Positions 1 to 12,327 are shown, counted from the stretch's first letter. The stretch is 64,000 nucleotides of DNA from Phaseolus vulgaris (GCF_000499845.2 NC_023758.2:13176427-13240426); one strand, 5' to 3'. A program made the numbers and translations. Notes: generated from the letters alone by a model not told the origin.

Positions 1-1049
1 ACATGTTAAATAAATACCAAGTGTAAATAAATCATTACATATTAGTTATAATAAATAATTCAATAATTTTAAAATATAAATAGTTCAAATTTTCAAATAA
101 ATAAATTCTTAAAGTAATAAGTGGTATCAATGTTTAATGCAACAACCATTTTTATTTCATTAATAATGAGTTTTTATGTTTTTTTAGTAGAGTATGTAGA
201 AGTAACACTAATTTTAATTTGTGACTTTATTACATTTGTTGACATATTTTAATAAATACTTTCTTGAATTAGACCTGGTTGCAATATTTTGTATTAATGT
301 GAGCTTTATTAGAGAAATAAATCAAAAGATGATGAAAAAATCATTATTTTGTTTCAAATATTGTGAGATACTAAAAATGAGTACATGAGATCTTCAATTT
401 ATTAAAATTCATTTTGGTTAAAAAGAAGATTAAGAAATATTTGCAATAGATTAAGAAAGATATTTGCAATATTTATTTAAATAAATTTGTTTAGAAAAAA
501 ATGAATTTAAATGATAAACATAAAATAATGACGAATGAAGTATTCCATAAACCACACACATTTAATTCTTTTAGTCTTTGGATAAAATATCAATTTGATT
601 GAAGGTGTTTTGAAAAAGTATATGTATTCATAATATTTCCTTTAACTGTTATGATTAAATAATTTGTAATAACTAGTTAGAAATGTATAATTATTTTCTA
701 AAATTATTTTTAGACATTGTTTTTAAAAATTAAAGTCGGTGATTTAAGTAATTTTTATAATTAATTAAATTTTAAAAAAATTGAAAAATATTTATGGTAA
801 AGTAAATTTAAATTTTCTTATTTTATTTTATAGAAATAATCTTTATATATGTGTATTTCAAAAAGAATGTTTTGTTTCATAAATTAAGTTTAAATTTAAC
901 TTTCTAATTTTTTTAAAATTTATTTATTATTTTAAAATAATGTTGAAAAAAATGTATAAATTATACAAAATTTACACATTTTTGTATGAAAAATATAGAA
1001 TCAATTAAATCATTACAATTACTTTTATATGAATGTTAGGTTGAGTTTC
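1..1049. other. AT-rich intergenic DNA, no gene seen
   Basis: Very AT-rich sequence with many A and T runs and no open frame of note on either strand. I see no repeat boundary or RNA gene in it. Confidence 0.6.
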
Positions 1050-1954
1050 TGATGTGAGTTGATTTTAGAATTGTACATTTTTATGGGTTGCACTTTGTTT
1101 ATGGTTTTTTTTTTATTTTAAGCAGAATATGGTGAAAAAACCCAAAGAATTCCAAGTGGTTAAGTAAGTGTGAAGGTTCATTGCTAGAGGACAAAAAGAA
1201 AACACAATTATATGGTGATGATGATGAGGTGCAGAATTTGAAGACAATAAAAGGTACAAATGATAAAGATGATTGAATGGAGAGGAACATTAAAGAACAT
1301 GAAATCGAAAGGAATAATGGCGCAAATAAAGAAGGAAAAGAGAAAAAGTAAGAAAAGCTTATGGATGATGGAGGGGTGGTCACGCTACTTGGAATGGTGG
1401 AAGACTCCAAGATGAGTGATGAAGAGCTGCCACTTAAGGTGCACTACACCCAAGATAAGACCCAAAAAAAATTAGGAGACAAAGCTCATTAATCACTCAA
1501 GCAAATTTTCTCTTCTATATTCAAATTCAAGTGTAAAAATACATGAGGCAAGACACCCTTTATATAGGAGAGAGTGACTTGTGGAGCAAGAGTGAAAGGG
1601 GTAGGGGTGTCATTTGTGAGAAACCTTCTAGAAGGTAGGTCAAAGAAACTCTAAACCTAGGTGCACATATCATGAAAGGTGGGCTTGACAGAATCCTAAT
1701 TTACTAAGCACACCCTACTTGAGCTTATTCTTCTATTTGGACCCCCAAAGTGAGCCAAATTTATTTACATAAACTTGTCTTTTAGAAAGACAATAAGAAA
1801 GAACATTTGATGTTCTGACCTATGTTCAGTTCTTCTTCTGCTGAGGTTCTTCTGAAGTTTGATGGGGCCTTGTCTTAGATGCTGAGATGACTGACTTAAT
1901 TGTGAAGTATTTGTTGTGTCCTTAATCATTTGTTTGTCGAGATGGTTTGTATCA
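1050..1954 (-). mobile_element. Solo LTR, gypsy-like family (copy 1)
   Basis: A block of about 905 bp that starts TGATGTGAG and ends GTATCA. It is clearly homologous to 36628-37515 over its whole length. The flanks are GTTTC (1045-1049) and GTTTA (1955-1959), a 5-bp target duplication with one mismatch. A TATA-like block (CCTTTATATAGG, near 1558) reads best on the minus strand. No internal retrotransposon sequence adjoins it, so it is a solo LTR left by LTR-LTR recombination. The hydrophobic open frame inside it is not taken as a gene. Confidence 0.7.
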
Positions 1955-2700
1955 GTTTATGTGTTCAAAAAATTTAAATCTTGAAAATTATATTTCTATA
2001 TTTTTCAAATATATTCTAAATGAAACAGAAAATTTGCAATAGTCATAAAAGTCCTTAAGTTCAAGTTTTACCTGCTCAACTTATGTCATCTCAATAAAAC
2101 GTGGTCCCACTACATTTTAGATTTATGGAATTAAGTTTGTTTTTGTTTGTCTTTTCGATTTCAATAATGGAGTTGCACCCGTAATCAAATTTTACCTTGA
2201 ACTATTCTGAAAAAAAAAGGGTTATTTCTTTCCTTGACATATTTGTTGAGTGAAATTAAGCAATGATGCCTTCCCATCATTATTCTCACCCATTTATTTT
2301 CTAAACAATGTTTATAGTTGTCATGTTCACCTATTGTCTTATTAATCAAAAGTTTTGGTCTAGTTGATTTTTCATGTTTGAAGAGATAATTATTGAGAGA
2401 AATTGTATTAAGGGCATGTACCTCGATATGAAATTTATGATTTGATTATAATCAATCAATTTAATAATCAAGGAATAATTAGATGATGTTTATAAATTAA
2501 ATTGCAATCTAATTATCATGACTAATTAGGTATTGATGTGCATAGTATCGTGCAAGAACTTAAATATTTTAAGACTAAAAAATCTTCACACACTTTTATT
2601 GATATTGACAATCTTTACATCCAGGAATTTTACAAATTAATCTGAAAACAAATAAAAAATAAAACTACTTGTGAATTTCATAATCACCCATACTTAGTTA
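1955..2700. other. Intergenic DNA, no gene seen
   Basis: AT-rich spacer between the solo LTR and the gypsy element. Its last five bases plus the next few (AAACC at 2701-2705) are the left target duplication of the gypsy insertion. Confidence 0.5.
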
Positions 2701-2705
2701 AAACC

Positions 2706-3402
2706 TGATGGCAAATTTCATGAAGGTCTTCTTGAATCATGTGAGATATGGTGCGGAAGCTATGAATGTGTGTGTGCAAGATCCTCCTAAGAGTGGTGTT
2801 GATCTTGAAGGTGCATGAGGTGTATGAATATTGGGAGGTTCGGCCAGCCCAAGGAGAGGTGAAGGATGTGAAGTTTAGAGCCTAGAGTTCTAGGGAGAAG
2901 CAAAGCTTGGCACAAAATGGCAGCATAACTTTACTCACAATAAACTTGAAAATACAAGGTGTAGGCTCCTCCTTTTATAGGCAAAGGAGGACCATAATGC
3001 AACCCTAATGCTAACCAAATGAAATGTAAATGTGAAGCACATGGGTGCACATGGCACATGGGTGCACAAATGAGCACATGGGAAGGGGTGTGTCTAGTTT
3101 TTATGCTCACCCCCTCCATGGGCTTTCTAGACCGGCCTTGGTAAATTTAGAGGTTTTTTTAGAAACTCTAAGTTTACCTAGGTTGGTGTTTTAGGTGCCA
3201 AAATTAATTCTAAGAAAATTACAAATAAAGTTCCTATGCTAATTTTGACAAGAAATTAAAGTCTACTCTACACTAGAGTTTATGGCATTTGAACATGTAA
3301 AAGAACGTCTTCTTGGATCCTCTTGGCCATAACTCTATGGTTGGCCCAAATCTACCCTTTGGTGGGCTTGTATGTGGGCTTGTGCTTGGGCCTCTTCCAT
3401 CA
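2706..3402 (-). repeat. 3' LTR of gypsy element 2706-7865
   Basis: On the plus strand it starts TGATGG and ends CCATCA, giving short terminal inverted repeats. The minus-strand TATA box is CCTATAAAAGG near 2970-2982. It is almost identical to 7169-7865. Confidence 0.9.
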
Positions 3403-3420
3403 TCCCCTCCCTCTTGAAAA
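3403..3420 (-). other. Polypurine tract of gypsy element
   Basis: Pyrimidine-rich TCCCCTCCCTCTTG on the plus strand, which is a purine run on the coding strand directly upstream of the 3' LTR. This is the expected place for the plus-strand primer. Confidence 0.75.
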
Positions 3421-3568
3421 GGATTTGTCCTCAAATCCATTGCTTCTTCTTCTTCATGGCTAGGGGAATGGATGTGGCTGGATGGTGTCCATCATCTCCT
3501 TCTCCTTGAGAAGATCTATCCTCAGATCTAGAGATTTGATATCGGATAGCAGCCTCTTGCTTCTTCAA

Positions 3569-4614
3569 CTATGCTTGCCCTCCCGGATCAAACGTCCACC
3601 TAGGGGAATTATCAAATAAAGCAAATGAGTTAGTTGAAGCAGTTATATACAAATCAATTTTATGAAGTTGCCATTTTTGTTTTTCTTTTGTTTTTGGCAA
3701 CTTTTTACAATATTTCTCTTTTGATGGTTGCATGTGTTCTCTAATCCTCTCATGCTTTGTAAAATTTTCAATAGTGGTTACTTGTTCCTTAGGCATAATT
3801 CCTTTAGGAAGTGGTAACAACGCAAAAAGAGAAAGAGGACTATGTTCACATACAACTTCAAATGTAGAAATATTAGTAGTCTTGTGGACTACTCTATTGT
3901 ATGCATGCTCAATAGAAAAAGGATACTCATCCCAAGAATTGTGGTTGTCTTTCATGATTTCTCTAGGCATAGTAACAAGAGCTATGTTTTCAATTTATTT
4001 TGACCATTCTTTTGAGGATGATAAGAATTTGAAAAGGACAACTTAGTTGCAAGTTTTTCCAAGAGAATCCTCAAATGATGGTTTTCAAATTTTGGAGCTC
4101 TATCCAACACTAAGTTTGAAGAGAAATCATGAAGACTTGTCACTTCTTTAAGGAAGAGTTTATCCATGTCCATGAAAATGGAATCAAAACCTTTTGTTGT
4201 CCTAGGAAGATCTAATATGAAATTTAGGCTTATGTCTTCCCAAGGATCATTTGCAAAAGGTGAAGGAGTATAGAGTTCATGAGACATCGCCTTAGATGTA
4301 TTTTTAAAACACGGAATGTATCTAGGGTAATGTCTTTGAACATCTTTTCTCATGGGTGACAATAATTTTCCTTTTAAAAGCTCTAGAGTTTTATCAACTC
4401 TAATTTGACCCATGAGTTCTCCTTCATGAAGAATTTCTCTTTTATGTGTGAAGGTAGTCTCGTTGATACAACCTTTGTTCATGGAAATTTCAATTCTTTG
4501 CAAAGATTGTCTCAATAAGACATGACAAGTTTCTTTAGGCACTACTTCACATAAAAAATTGTCTTTGTAGATGCCTATAGATGATTTGACCTTCACTTGG
4601 TGATATCTTGGCAT
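3569..4614 (-). pseudogene. gypsy pol remnant (protease-like scrap and integrase)
   Basis: Two minus-strand open stretches, 4614-3982 and 3970-3569, read as a decayed gypsy polyprotein. The first carries a scrap like the protease-to-RT linker (residues about 15-45: EVVPKETCHVLLRQ). It then passes directly into integrase sequence: the H2C2-type region ending near ISLNFILDLPRTTKGFDSIF, then DRAPKF, then SYHPQKNGQNK, which matches the usual HPQTDGQT block. The second stretch continues with the integrase C-terminal part (WDEYPFSIEHAYNRVVHKTT...FEVV). The RT and RNase H that normally lie between protease and integrase are absent, so this is an internal deletion. The catalytic DDE set is not complete. 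It has no function as it stands. Confidence 0.8.
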
Positions 4615-4658
4615 GTATGTAAAATAATCTACTATATTTTTATCTATGCAAGCCTTTT

Positions 4659-5303
4659 TTAAGGATTCTTTTTTTTTTCTAGGCTTGCAAGTGTTCCTTT
4701 ACAAAAGGTAAGGCTAGGTTGTTCAACAAGAGGTATATTTTCAAATGTATTTTCAACTTTTCCTTCTTGTTGAATGACCTTGTGGGAAGGAACACTCTTC
4801 TCCCACGCCTTTTGTTTCCCAAGGGTTTTCTCTTGCTTTTCTATTTTTACATTTTCTTCACTCTCACTAGCTTCTTTTTCTTGGCTACTATTCTCATCTT
4901 TGTCCCTTAAGATCATAGATCTTTCATTGAAACATTGAGATGCTAATTGATCATTGCCAAGGTATTCTAAACATGGAATTTCTCTAGCTTGAGTGTGAGA
5001 GATATGCTTGGTTAGGTTTTCTTGTCTCTCTTTCCTAGCTCTCCTAGGGAATTGTTGATGATATTCATTTTTCCTAAGACTTTCTTCCCCAAGATAATCA
5101 TGATGTTTAGAGCTAGATGCATGAGAATGTAATTTTTTTGAAAATTGAGACTTCTCATTCTTTGCTTTAGTCAATTCATTAGTTTTGATCTCATTCTCCA
5201 ATTGTTTAGATGAAATCGATTGAATATCCTTAGTAAGTTGTTTCAAAAGATATTTCAAGGATTTCACCTCACTTTTAAGAGATTTAGAGGAGTGAGAAGA
5301 CAT
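4659..5303 (-). pseudogene. gypsy gag remnant
   Basis: A 214-residue open frame on the minus strand, rich in Ser, Lys and Glu. Around residues 110-130 it has a damaged CCHC zinc knuckle (CLEYLGNDQLASQC followed by NERSMILRD). The Cys-x2-Cys and His positions have been lost, but the surroundings match the end of gypsy gag proteins. The N-terminal capsid-like part is missing or unrecognisable. It lies directly upstream of the integrase remnant in the order expected for gag-pol. It is probably non-functional. Confidence 0.65.
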
Positions 5304-7150
5304 GACTAAAGCTTTGTGTGTAGAAGTATTTTACCTTGAGAAAAATTTAGGGAAGTCAAAGAAGGTAGTCTTCCAGGTAAGGGAGGTGTGTCACAGTGGA
5401 CTACTTAAATACCAAGCCTTTGCCTTAGCCAAAAACTATCCCTCAATGTCTTCACACAAAGCTTTCTCTTAGTAAACCACTTGGAACACAATTAAGTTGA
5501 GAAATCAGATTTTAATGCAAGAAAAAAATGCAAGCTAACTAATTAACCAAGCAAGAGTTAACAAAACTTAAACAAAGCAATACAATTAAAAACGTAACTA
5601 ATTAAGCAAAGAAAAGCAATTAAAAACAATTAACAATTGCTAATTAAAGAGTTTTATACTAGTCGGCCCTAGGTGAGGCTTTTTGGACACTTGGAGCCCT
5701 TGAAGACACACTCACCGTGTAATAACGTAATTAAGAAGTAATTAACACAAATTAAGTTGCAAGGAAATTAAGAGAACTCCCTTTGTTGATCCTCTTTTTT
5801 TTTTTTTTGCTAAATGCACTTCCTTGTTGTCTTTACTTGTTGGCCCTCCAAGTGTTTGTAGTGTTTTTCAAGAAAGCTTGATTCGGCCTTGGCTTTGTTT
5901 CCCCTTAGAATGAAGGTCTTAATTCTCCAATTCCAGCACCTATCAAAAGACTAGACCTTACCCAAGTCAAGTTTCCATTCAATTAAGCACCAAAGGAGAA
6001 TAAATTCCAGCACCAAATTAGAGGTCAAAGAACAAAAGCAAGAAACAATTTAATTGAATAAAACAGTACCACCAAAAGGAGTTAGATTATGACAACTAGA
6101 AAGAGGTCCAAGAAATATTAAGCAAGCAAATAAAAGGTACCAAAATAAAGGTAGGCACACAAAAGAATCCTAAGAATGGCACTAGAATTAGATGACCAAA
6201 TAAAAAAAAAAACAGCACCACTGGAAAATGTTGTGGGCCAGAAACGTGTTTTTCCCCAATTTATGCTGAGCTGTGTTTTTAAGATATGATTCTGAAATTT
6301 GATATGCAAGATATTCAAGATCTTAGCTAAAATCTGGCTTTGGAATCACTCAAAACGCATGAACCAAATTGTTTTAATAAATTTTGCAATTTTGGTGTTC
6401 AGTTATGCCAACTGTAGCGCCTCAGATTTGCACACTGATTTTAAAAGATTTATCATTTTTTTTCTGTTGATTCTTTTGAACTAATTCTTTTTTTGTCCTT
6501 TCTATAACACTTCAAGCTTGCATATTCCAGAGAATCAAAATTTTCCTATGAGTGAAAATATTTTTCTGGAACAAAACAGCCAGCACAGAAAATTTGAAAC
6601 AGGGGATTCTGGAAACTGGAAACAAAAACAGCAAGATACCAAAATTTAAACACAATAGAATTTGTGAAATAGAATTTGTGTAGGATCTAAACACAAATGG
6701 GAACTCAAACTAAAATTAAAAAGGCACCAAAAGATCAAAGAACAGCAGATTCAAAGCAATTAAAGATACCCAAAATCAAGAAACAATCAAGCCAAATAAA
6801 GGACTACTAAGAATTGTTGACATTGTGGATGAACATGACTTGACAAAACATATATGGATTCAGAAATTAAAGACTCAAAAGCATAATATGAACCAAATAA
6901 GAAAACAATAAAGACTCAAAAGCCTAAAAGAAAACAGCAACTCAAAGGTGTATGGAATCCTATCACAAATTGCACAAGAAATTGTTCAAGATCAATTGAA
7001 CAAAAGTGCTTCGGTTGGATCTTCCAAATAGCACACCAAAACAAATTAAAATGCAAAAAACAGCAAGACAATTATGGAAATAAGATGAACAACATGAAAT
7101 AAAGAAGAACTAGAAATGAAAAGACCAAAAGCAACTCATCTTGAAGAACC
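5304..7150 (-). other. Untranslated leader of gypsy element
   Basis: About 1.8 kb between the primer site and the gag remnant. On the plus strand it is rich in A and in short AAC/CAA-type words, with no coding sequence that I recognise. The short open frames here are scattered and unrelated to any family I know. Confidence 0.6.
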
Positions 7151-7168
7151 TAAGCTCATAATACCAAA
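7150..7168 (-). other. Primer binding site (initiator tRNA-Met type)
   Basis: On the minus strand, directly inside the 5' LTR, the sequence reads TTTGGTATTATGAGCTTAGG. It resembles the usual plant site TGGTATCAGAGC with a small change in the middle. Confidence 0.65.
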
Positions 7169-7865
7169 TTATGGCAAATTTCATGAAGGTCTTCTTGAAT
7201 CATGTGAGATATGGTGCGGAAGTTATGGATGTGTGTGTGCAAGATCCTCCTAAGAGTGGTGTTGATCTTGAAGGTGCATGAGGTGTATGAATATTGGGAG
7301 GTTCGGCCAGCCCAAGGAGAGGTGAAGGATGTGAAGTTTAGAGCCTAGAGTTCTAGGGAGAAGCAAAGCTTGGCACAAAATGGCAGCATAACTTTACTCA
7401 CAATAAACTTGAAAATACAAGGTGTAGGCTCCTCCTTTTATAGGCAAAGGAGGACCATAATGCAACCCTAATGCTAGCCAAATGAAATGTAAATGTGAAG
7501 CACATGGGTGCACATGGCACATGGGTGCACAAATGAGCACATGGGAAGGGGTGTGTCTAGTTTTTATGCTCACCCCCTCCATGGGCTTTCTAGACCGGCC
7601 TTGGTAAATTTAGAGTTTTTTTTAGAAACTCTAAGTTTACCTAGGTTGGTGTTTTAGGTGCCAAAATTAATTCTAAGAAAATTACAAATAAAGTTCCTAT
7701 GCTAATTTTGACAAGAAATTAAAGTCTACTCTACACTAGAGTTTATGGCATTTGAACATGTAAAAGAACGTCTTCTTGGATCCTCTTGGCCATAACTCTA
7801 TGGTTGGCCCAAATCTACCCTTTGGTGGGCTTGCATGTGAGCTTGTGCTTGGGCCTCTTCCATCA
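7169..7865 (-). repeat. 5' LTR of gypsy element 2706-7865
   Basis: 697 bp, almost identical to 2706-3402. The inner end is TTATGG where the partner has TGATGG, one of the few differences. It is followed on the right by the target duplication AAACC. Confidence 0.9.
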
Positions 7866-7997
7866 AAACCCGTAAAAGTAGGAATTCTAATAATGTTATA
7901 ATAAATTGTAATAAACTATATTTAGATATTCTTTCGGATTCCCAACACTCCTTGTAGCACTTGCTATTGACTCCAAGTTTTTTTTGGATGCATAAAG

Positions 7998-9155
7998 TGT
8001 TGAACCAAGTGGTGTTCAAGCTTTGAAGAATCCAAATCCTTTGAAGGATGTTGAAGCCTTGGTTGTGCTTGTTGTTGCTGTGCTGGTTTAGTTTAGTTCT
8101 AGGGTAGTTTGAGTGTTGTAATCCACCCCTTGATCGAATTTAAAGCATAGGCATTCTCAATCTTTGTGAAAGTAACATGTTTTTCAAACTAAGTTAAAAC
8201 AACCGATTGTTTTGTCGAAACAACCGATTGTTTATACTTAGATGTTTTGAGAAAAGATTGAAAACTGTTTTTCAAATGGTTGAGCTGTTAAAACCAAAAC
8301 AATCGATTGATTCGAGGAAACAACCGATTGTTTGTTTTGGGACCATAACAGAAAAACTGTTTTATCTTTGACTGAGCTTTAAATGATTTAACTGCTTACG
8401 CTCCAGTCATTAAATGCTTTGACCAATCTTTAAATGCAATTTAAGAGTTTGTTAAGATTTGATAAAGAACAACATCTTTGAATAAATTCAGAAAAACAGA
8501 TTTGAGTAACAATATCTTTTTACAAGATTTTGAAACGAGTTTTTGAGTTTTTCAAAGAGCTGAGATTGCTTAGAGTTTGTGATTGATCAAAGTGTGTGTA
8601 ATAGGATTCTGCTTGTATTGATTTCAGATTATCTTCTGTAACAAGTGTAATCATTGTACTTTTTGAAACAAGTTTCGTTTATGTGTTTGCTGAGATTGGT
8701 TGTGTGTTCTTGACGGGATCAAGATCAACAATCTTAGTGTTGGTGTGTTGGCCAAGAAGAGTGTGTGTCTTGAGGTATTCAAGGTCACTTTCTTGGTTGT
8801 GGTGTAAGTGATCAAGTTGTGATTGCTTAGTGGATTTCTTCAGAGGGTTTCTGAGAAGACTGGATGTAGCTCTGGATTTGGAGTGAACCAGTATAAACAT
8901 CTGTGTGCATTCTCTCTATCCCTAACTCTTTAAATTCAATTTTGATATTTGTTAACTAGTATAAACAATTGATTGTTTCGGTAAAACAACCGATTGTTTT
9001 TACTAGTGTTGTGCCTTTTGCTTTATGTTTTGAAAAACTGATTTCTTAATCAAGGTTTTCTTGAAGTAATTTCATTCAAGGCTGAAAAGTTTGCGAAAAC
9101 TCTTTTTAAACAATTCACACCCCCCCCCTCTAGTTTAAAGCCATATATTCTAACA
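7998..9155 (+). repeat. 5' LTR of copia element 1
   Basis: Starts TGTTGAACC and ends TTCTAACA. It contains three copies of a paired near-palindromic motif (8196-8233, 8296-8333, 8962-9000). The two halves of each pair are 21 bp apart. Confidence 0.93.
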
Positions 9156-9180
9156 ATTGGCATCAAGAGCTTGGTTCTTG
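9156..9180 (+). other. Primer binding site of copia element 1
   Basis: ATTGGCATCAAGAGCTTGG directly after the LTR resembles the plant initiator tRNA-Met primer site. The same string follows the 5' LTR of copia element 2 at 39549. Confidence 0.75.
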
Positions 9181-9215
9181 AAAGTTATTCAAGTTGATCC
9201 AAAAATCTTTTTTCT

Positions 9216-10283
9216 ATGGCTGGAAAACTATCTTTTGAGGAAGGTGCTTCAATCTACAAACCACCTTTATTCTGTGGATTGAATTACAAATATTGGGAAG
9301 CAAGAATGAAAATCTTTATGAAATCTATTGATCAAGGAATTTGGGATTCAATTGAGAATGGTCCTTACATTCCAAAGTTTAAAAAGAATGGTTCTTTCAT
9401 TGCAAAACCTTGGTCTGAATGGACCAATGATGAATGTAAGATGGCCAAGCTTGATTGTACTGCTCAAAACATAATAGCTTCTGCACTAGATACTAATGAG
9501 TTTGTCAAGATATCAAAATGCAAAACTGCTAAGGATATGTGGGACACACTCAAGGCTGCTCATGGACACAATGAACCAAAGGAGGCAATGACAAAGAGTC
9601 AAGTAAGAAGGAAAAGAAGGCAAAATAAAAAAAGCCTCAACCTTTGCTTCATGGCCAGAAAGGAGGATGACTCAAGTAGTATAAGTTCATCAAACTCCTC
9701 AAACTCTGAAAATTATGGTCAATTGCTTCAAGCCTTTCAAGAAACACATGAAGAAGCCAACTGATTGGCTCTCTTGAACAATCGGTTAAAAGAAAAGAAC
9801 AACTGGCTTGAAAACAAAGTAAAGACACTGGAAGAGGAATTAGAAAATTCAAAAACAGATTTTGAAAATCTTGAAATCATTTACAAAAACTCCTCGTGCA
9901 AGTGTGATACTATAGTTTGTGAAAATTGCGAAAATCTTGAAAAGAAAGTTCATTGTCATGTTAAAACTGTGGATAAGCTTACAAAAGGCCAATCCAACTT
10001 TGAGAGTGTTCTAGCATCTCAAAACTATGTTTTTGGAAAAGCTAGATTGGGTTTTAATCCACAAAACAAACAAGATAGATTTTCAAAATCATTTTCGAAA
10101 ATGCCAGAAAAACAATCGATTGGACCATCGAAACAACCGATTGTTACATGCTTTTATTGCATGAAAAGAGGTCATTCTGTGAGGTTCTGTAAAATCAGAA
10201 AATATGTTGTTCCTAAAGGTCTTATGAAGTGGATTCCTAAGGGAAATCTTGGAGGAGAGCAAGCAATTGTGGTACTTGGATAG
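9216..10283 (+). pseudogene. copia gag (internally deleted, one stop)
   Basis: The frame opens at the ATG at 9216, 60 bp after the LTR, which is where the sister element also starts. It runs to 10283, broken by one TGA at 9762-9764. The first 110 residues match the copia gag N-terminal region (YWEARMKIFMKSIDQGIWDSIENG, then the UBN2-type region with AKDMWDTL). Comparison with 39960-40600 shows that about 700 bp of the middle of gag, including the first zinc knuckle, is missing here. The C-terminal half has a coiled-coil-like stretch (LKEKNNWLENKVKTLEEELE) and one CCHC knuckle, CFYCMKRGHSVRFC, at 10149-10190. Just before the knuckle lies the repeated peptide KQSIGPSKQPIV, which encodes the 21-bp-spaced motif. 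Gag would form the particle shell and bind RNA. This copy is broken. Confidence 0.85.
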
Positions 10284-12327
10284 TGGATGCTCCAAGCACA
10301 TGACAGGGGATAAATCAAAGTTCCTGAGTATCTCCTTTAAGCAAGAGGGTCACGTCACCTATGAAGACAACAACAATGGAAAGGAAAACTTGGGAAAGTT
10401 TGATGAGAAAGCGGACCTTGGTATCTTCATAGGGTATTCACTCACAAGTCATGCATATAGAGTCTACAACAAGAGGTTGATGACTGTAGAAGAATCAGTT
10501 CACGTTGTCTTTGATGAGGTAGATCGCAGAATCAATCAAATCCCAAAGACCAGTGCTGAAGAAGATGAACAGAGCATCAGTTTGGAGAAGCTGGAAATCT
10601 GTGCAGAAAAACAACCGGTTGATTCGCAGAAACAACCGATTGAAATTCTGCAACAGAGTGAGTTGCCCAAGGAGTGGAGGATTCCTAGAGATCTGTCAGT
10701 GGATAACATCATAGGGCAGATAAAGGAAGGTGTCTCCACACGTAGCTCCATCTCAAACTTTTGTAGGCACACAACTTTTGTCTCTCAAATTGAACCAAAG
10801 TCAATTGAGGAAGCTCTCAAGGATGAGAAGTGGGTTGAAGCTATGCATGAAAAGTTGAATCAGTTTGCAAGGAATGAGGTATGGTTTCTTGTCCCTAAAA
10901 CTAATGAAATGAATATTATTGGTTTGAAATGGGTTTTCCGGAACAAGCTAGATGAGGATGGTGTGATCACAAGGAACAAAGCAAGGCTAGTTGCCAAAGG
11001 CTACAATCAAGAAGAGGGCCTAGATTATGGTGAAACCTTTGCTCCTGTTGCTAGATTGGAGGCTATGAGGCTGCTGCTGGCTTTTGCGTGTATAAGTGGT
11101 TTCAAACTCTTCCAAATGGATGTCAATAGTGCCTTCTTGAATGGCTACATCAATGAGGAAGTCTATGTAGATCAACCACCGGGCTTTGAAGATCATAAGT
11201 ATCCCAACCATGTCTTCAAGTTGAAGAAAGCTTTGTATGGACTAAAACAAGCTCCAAGACAGTGGTATGAGAGGCTTAGTAACTTCCTGCTATCTCATGG
11301 ATTTGAAAGGGGAATGGTAGACAAGACTTTCTTCATCAAGAAGTCAAATGCAGAAATAATTCTTGTGCAAATCTATGTTGACGATATCATCTTTGGTGTT
11401 ACACAAGATAGTTTGTGTGAAGAATTTGTGGCTACAATGAAAGGTGAGTTTGAAATGTCTATGACGGGAGAATTGTCTTTCTTTCTTGGATTGCAGGTTA
11501 AACAAACAAAGGATGGGATCTTCTTAAGTTAATCAAAGTATTGCAAGGAGATTCTCAAGAAATTTGAAATGGAGAGTCGCAAAGAAGCAAGCACTCCAAT
11601 GCCATCAAGCTGTTACATGGATGCGGATGCTGCTGGAAAGGGTGTAGATCAAACAAAATACAGAGGATTGATTGGATATTTGCTTTATCTAACAGCTAGT
11701 AGGTCGGATATCATGTTTGCGGTGTGTCTATGTGCAAGATATCAAGCAAATCCTAAAGAGTCACACTTCAAAGCTGCAAAAAGAATTTTGAAATATCTCA
11801 AAGGAACATCATCTGTTGGATTATGGTATCCTTCTCACTCTCCAATTCATTTAATTGGTTATTCAGATTCTGACTTTGCAGGTTGCAAGCTAGATAGAAA
11901 GAGCACAAGTGGCACTTTCCACCTTTTTGGCTCAAGCCTAATCTCATGGCATAGCAAGAAGCAAGCATGTGTTGCTCTCTCTACTGTTGAGGCTGAATAC
12001 ATTGCTGCTGGAAGCTGTTGTGCACAGATTCTGTGGCTTAAACAACAACTTGTAGACTTTGGATTACAAAACAGCAAGGTTCATTTGATGTGTGATAACA
12101 CAAGTGTCATCAATCTTACCAAAAATCAGATTCAGCACTCAAGGACCAAACATATTGAGATAAGACATCATTTCATCAGGGATCATGTAAACAATGGGAA
12201 CTGTTAAGTGAAGTTTGTGGAGACCAAACTGCAGTTAGCTGACATCTTCACAAAACGTTTACCAAAAGAGAGGTTTTTCTTCTTAAGAAATGAGTTAGGT
12301 ATCCTTGATCGTAATAATCTCTCATAA
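10249..12327 (+). pseudogene. copia pol: protease stub, RT and RNase H (integrase deleted)
   Basis: A single frame, in a different frame from gag. It begins with the protease active-site region WYLDSGCSKHMTGD (about 10267-10310), then jumps within about 20 residues to the end of integrase (GKFDEKADLGIFIGYS), so protease and integrase are largely deleted. RT follows (KWVFRNKLDEDG, then QMDVNSAFLNG) with an intact YVDD active site at 11374-11385. RNase H carries YSDSDFAG, STVEAEYIA and the terminal HIEIRHHFIRD and LADIFTKRLP blocks. Two in-frame TAA codons (11530-11532 and 12205-12207) interrupt it before the natural end at 12325-12327. Between the integrase tail and RT is KQPVDSQKQPIE, again the paired motif. 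It would copy RNA to DNA in the particle but cannot integrate by itself. Confidence 0.9.

Larger units (their letters stand above)
2706..7865 (-). mobile_element. Ty3/gypsy retrotransposon, full length but coding-defective
   Basis: The element is bounded by two 697-bp direct LTRs and by a perfect 5-bp target duplication AAACC (2701-2705 and 7866-7870). It reads on the minus strand: 5' LTR at 7169-7865, primer site just inside, a long leader, gag remnant, integrase remnant, polypurine tract, 3' LTR at 2706-3402. Reverse transcriptase and RNase H are missing. By my count the two LTRs differ at only about seven positions (about 99% identity), so the insertion is young, yet the coding region is deeply decayed. 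It therefore probably moved with proteins supplied by another element. Confidence 0.9.

Noticed and set aside
1099..1410. Hydrophobic minus-strand frame
   Set aside because: Lies inside a solo LTR and is not conserved in the second copy at 36628.
2931..3119. A 62-residue minus-strand frame that recurs identically at 7394-7582
   Set aside because: Both lie in the two LTRs of one gypsy element, so the identity comes from LTR duplication and not from a conserved gene.
8196..9000. Regularly repeated short motif resembling a CRISPR-type array
   Set aside because: The DNA is plant nuclear, the units are paired near-palindromes at scattered sites without regular spacers, and they are carried by LTR elements.
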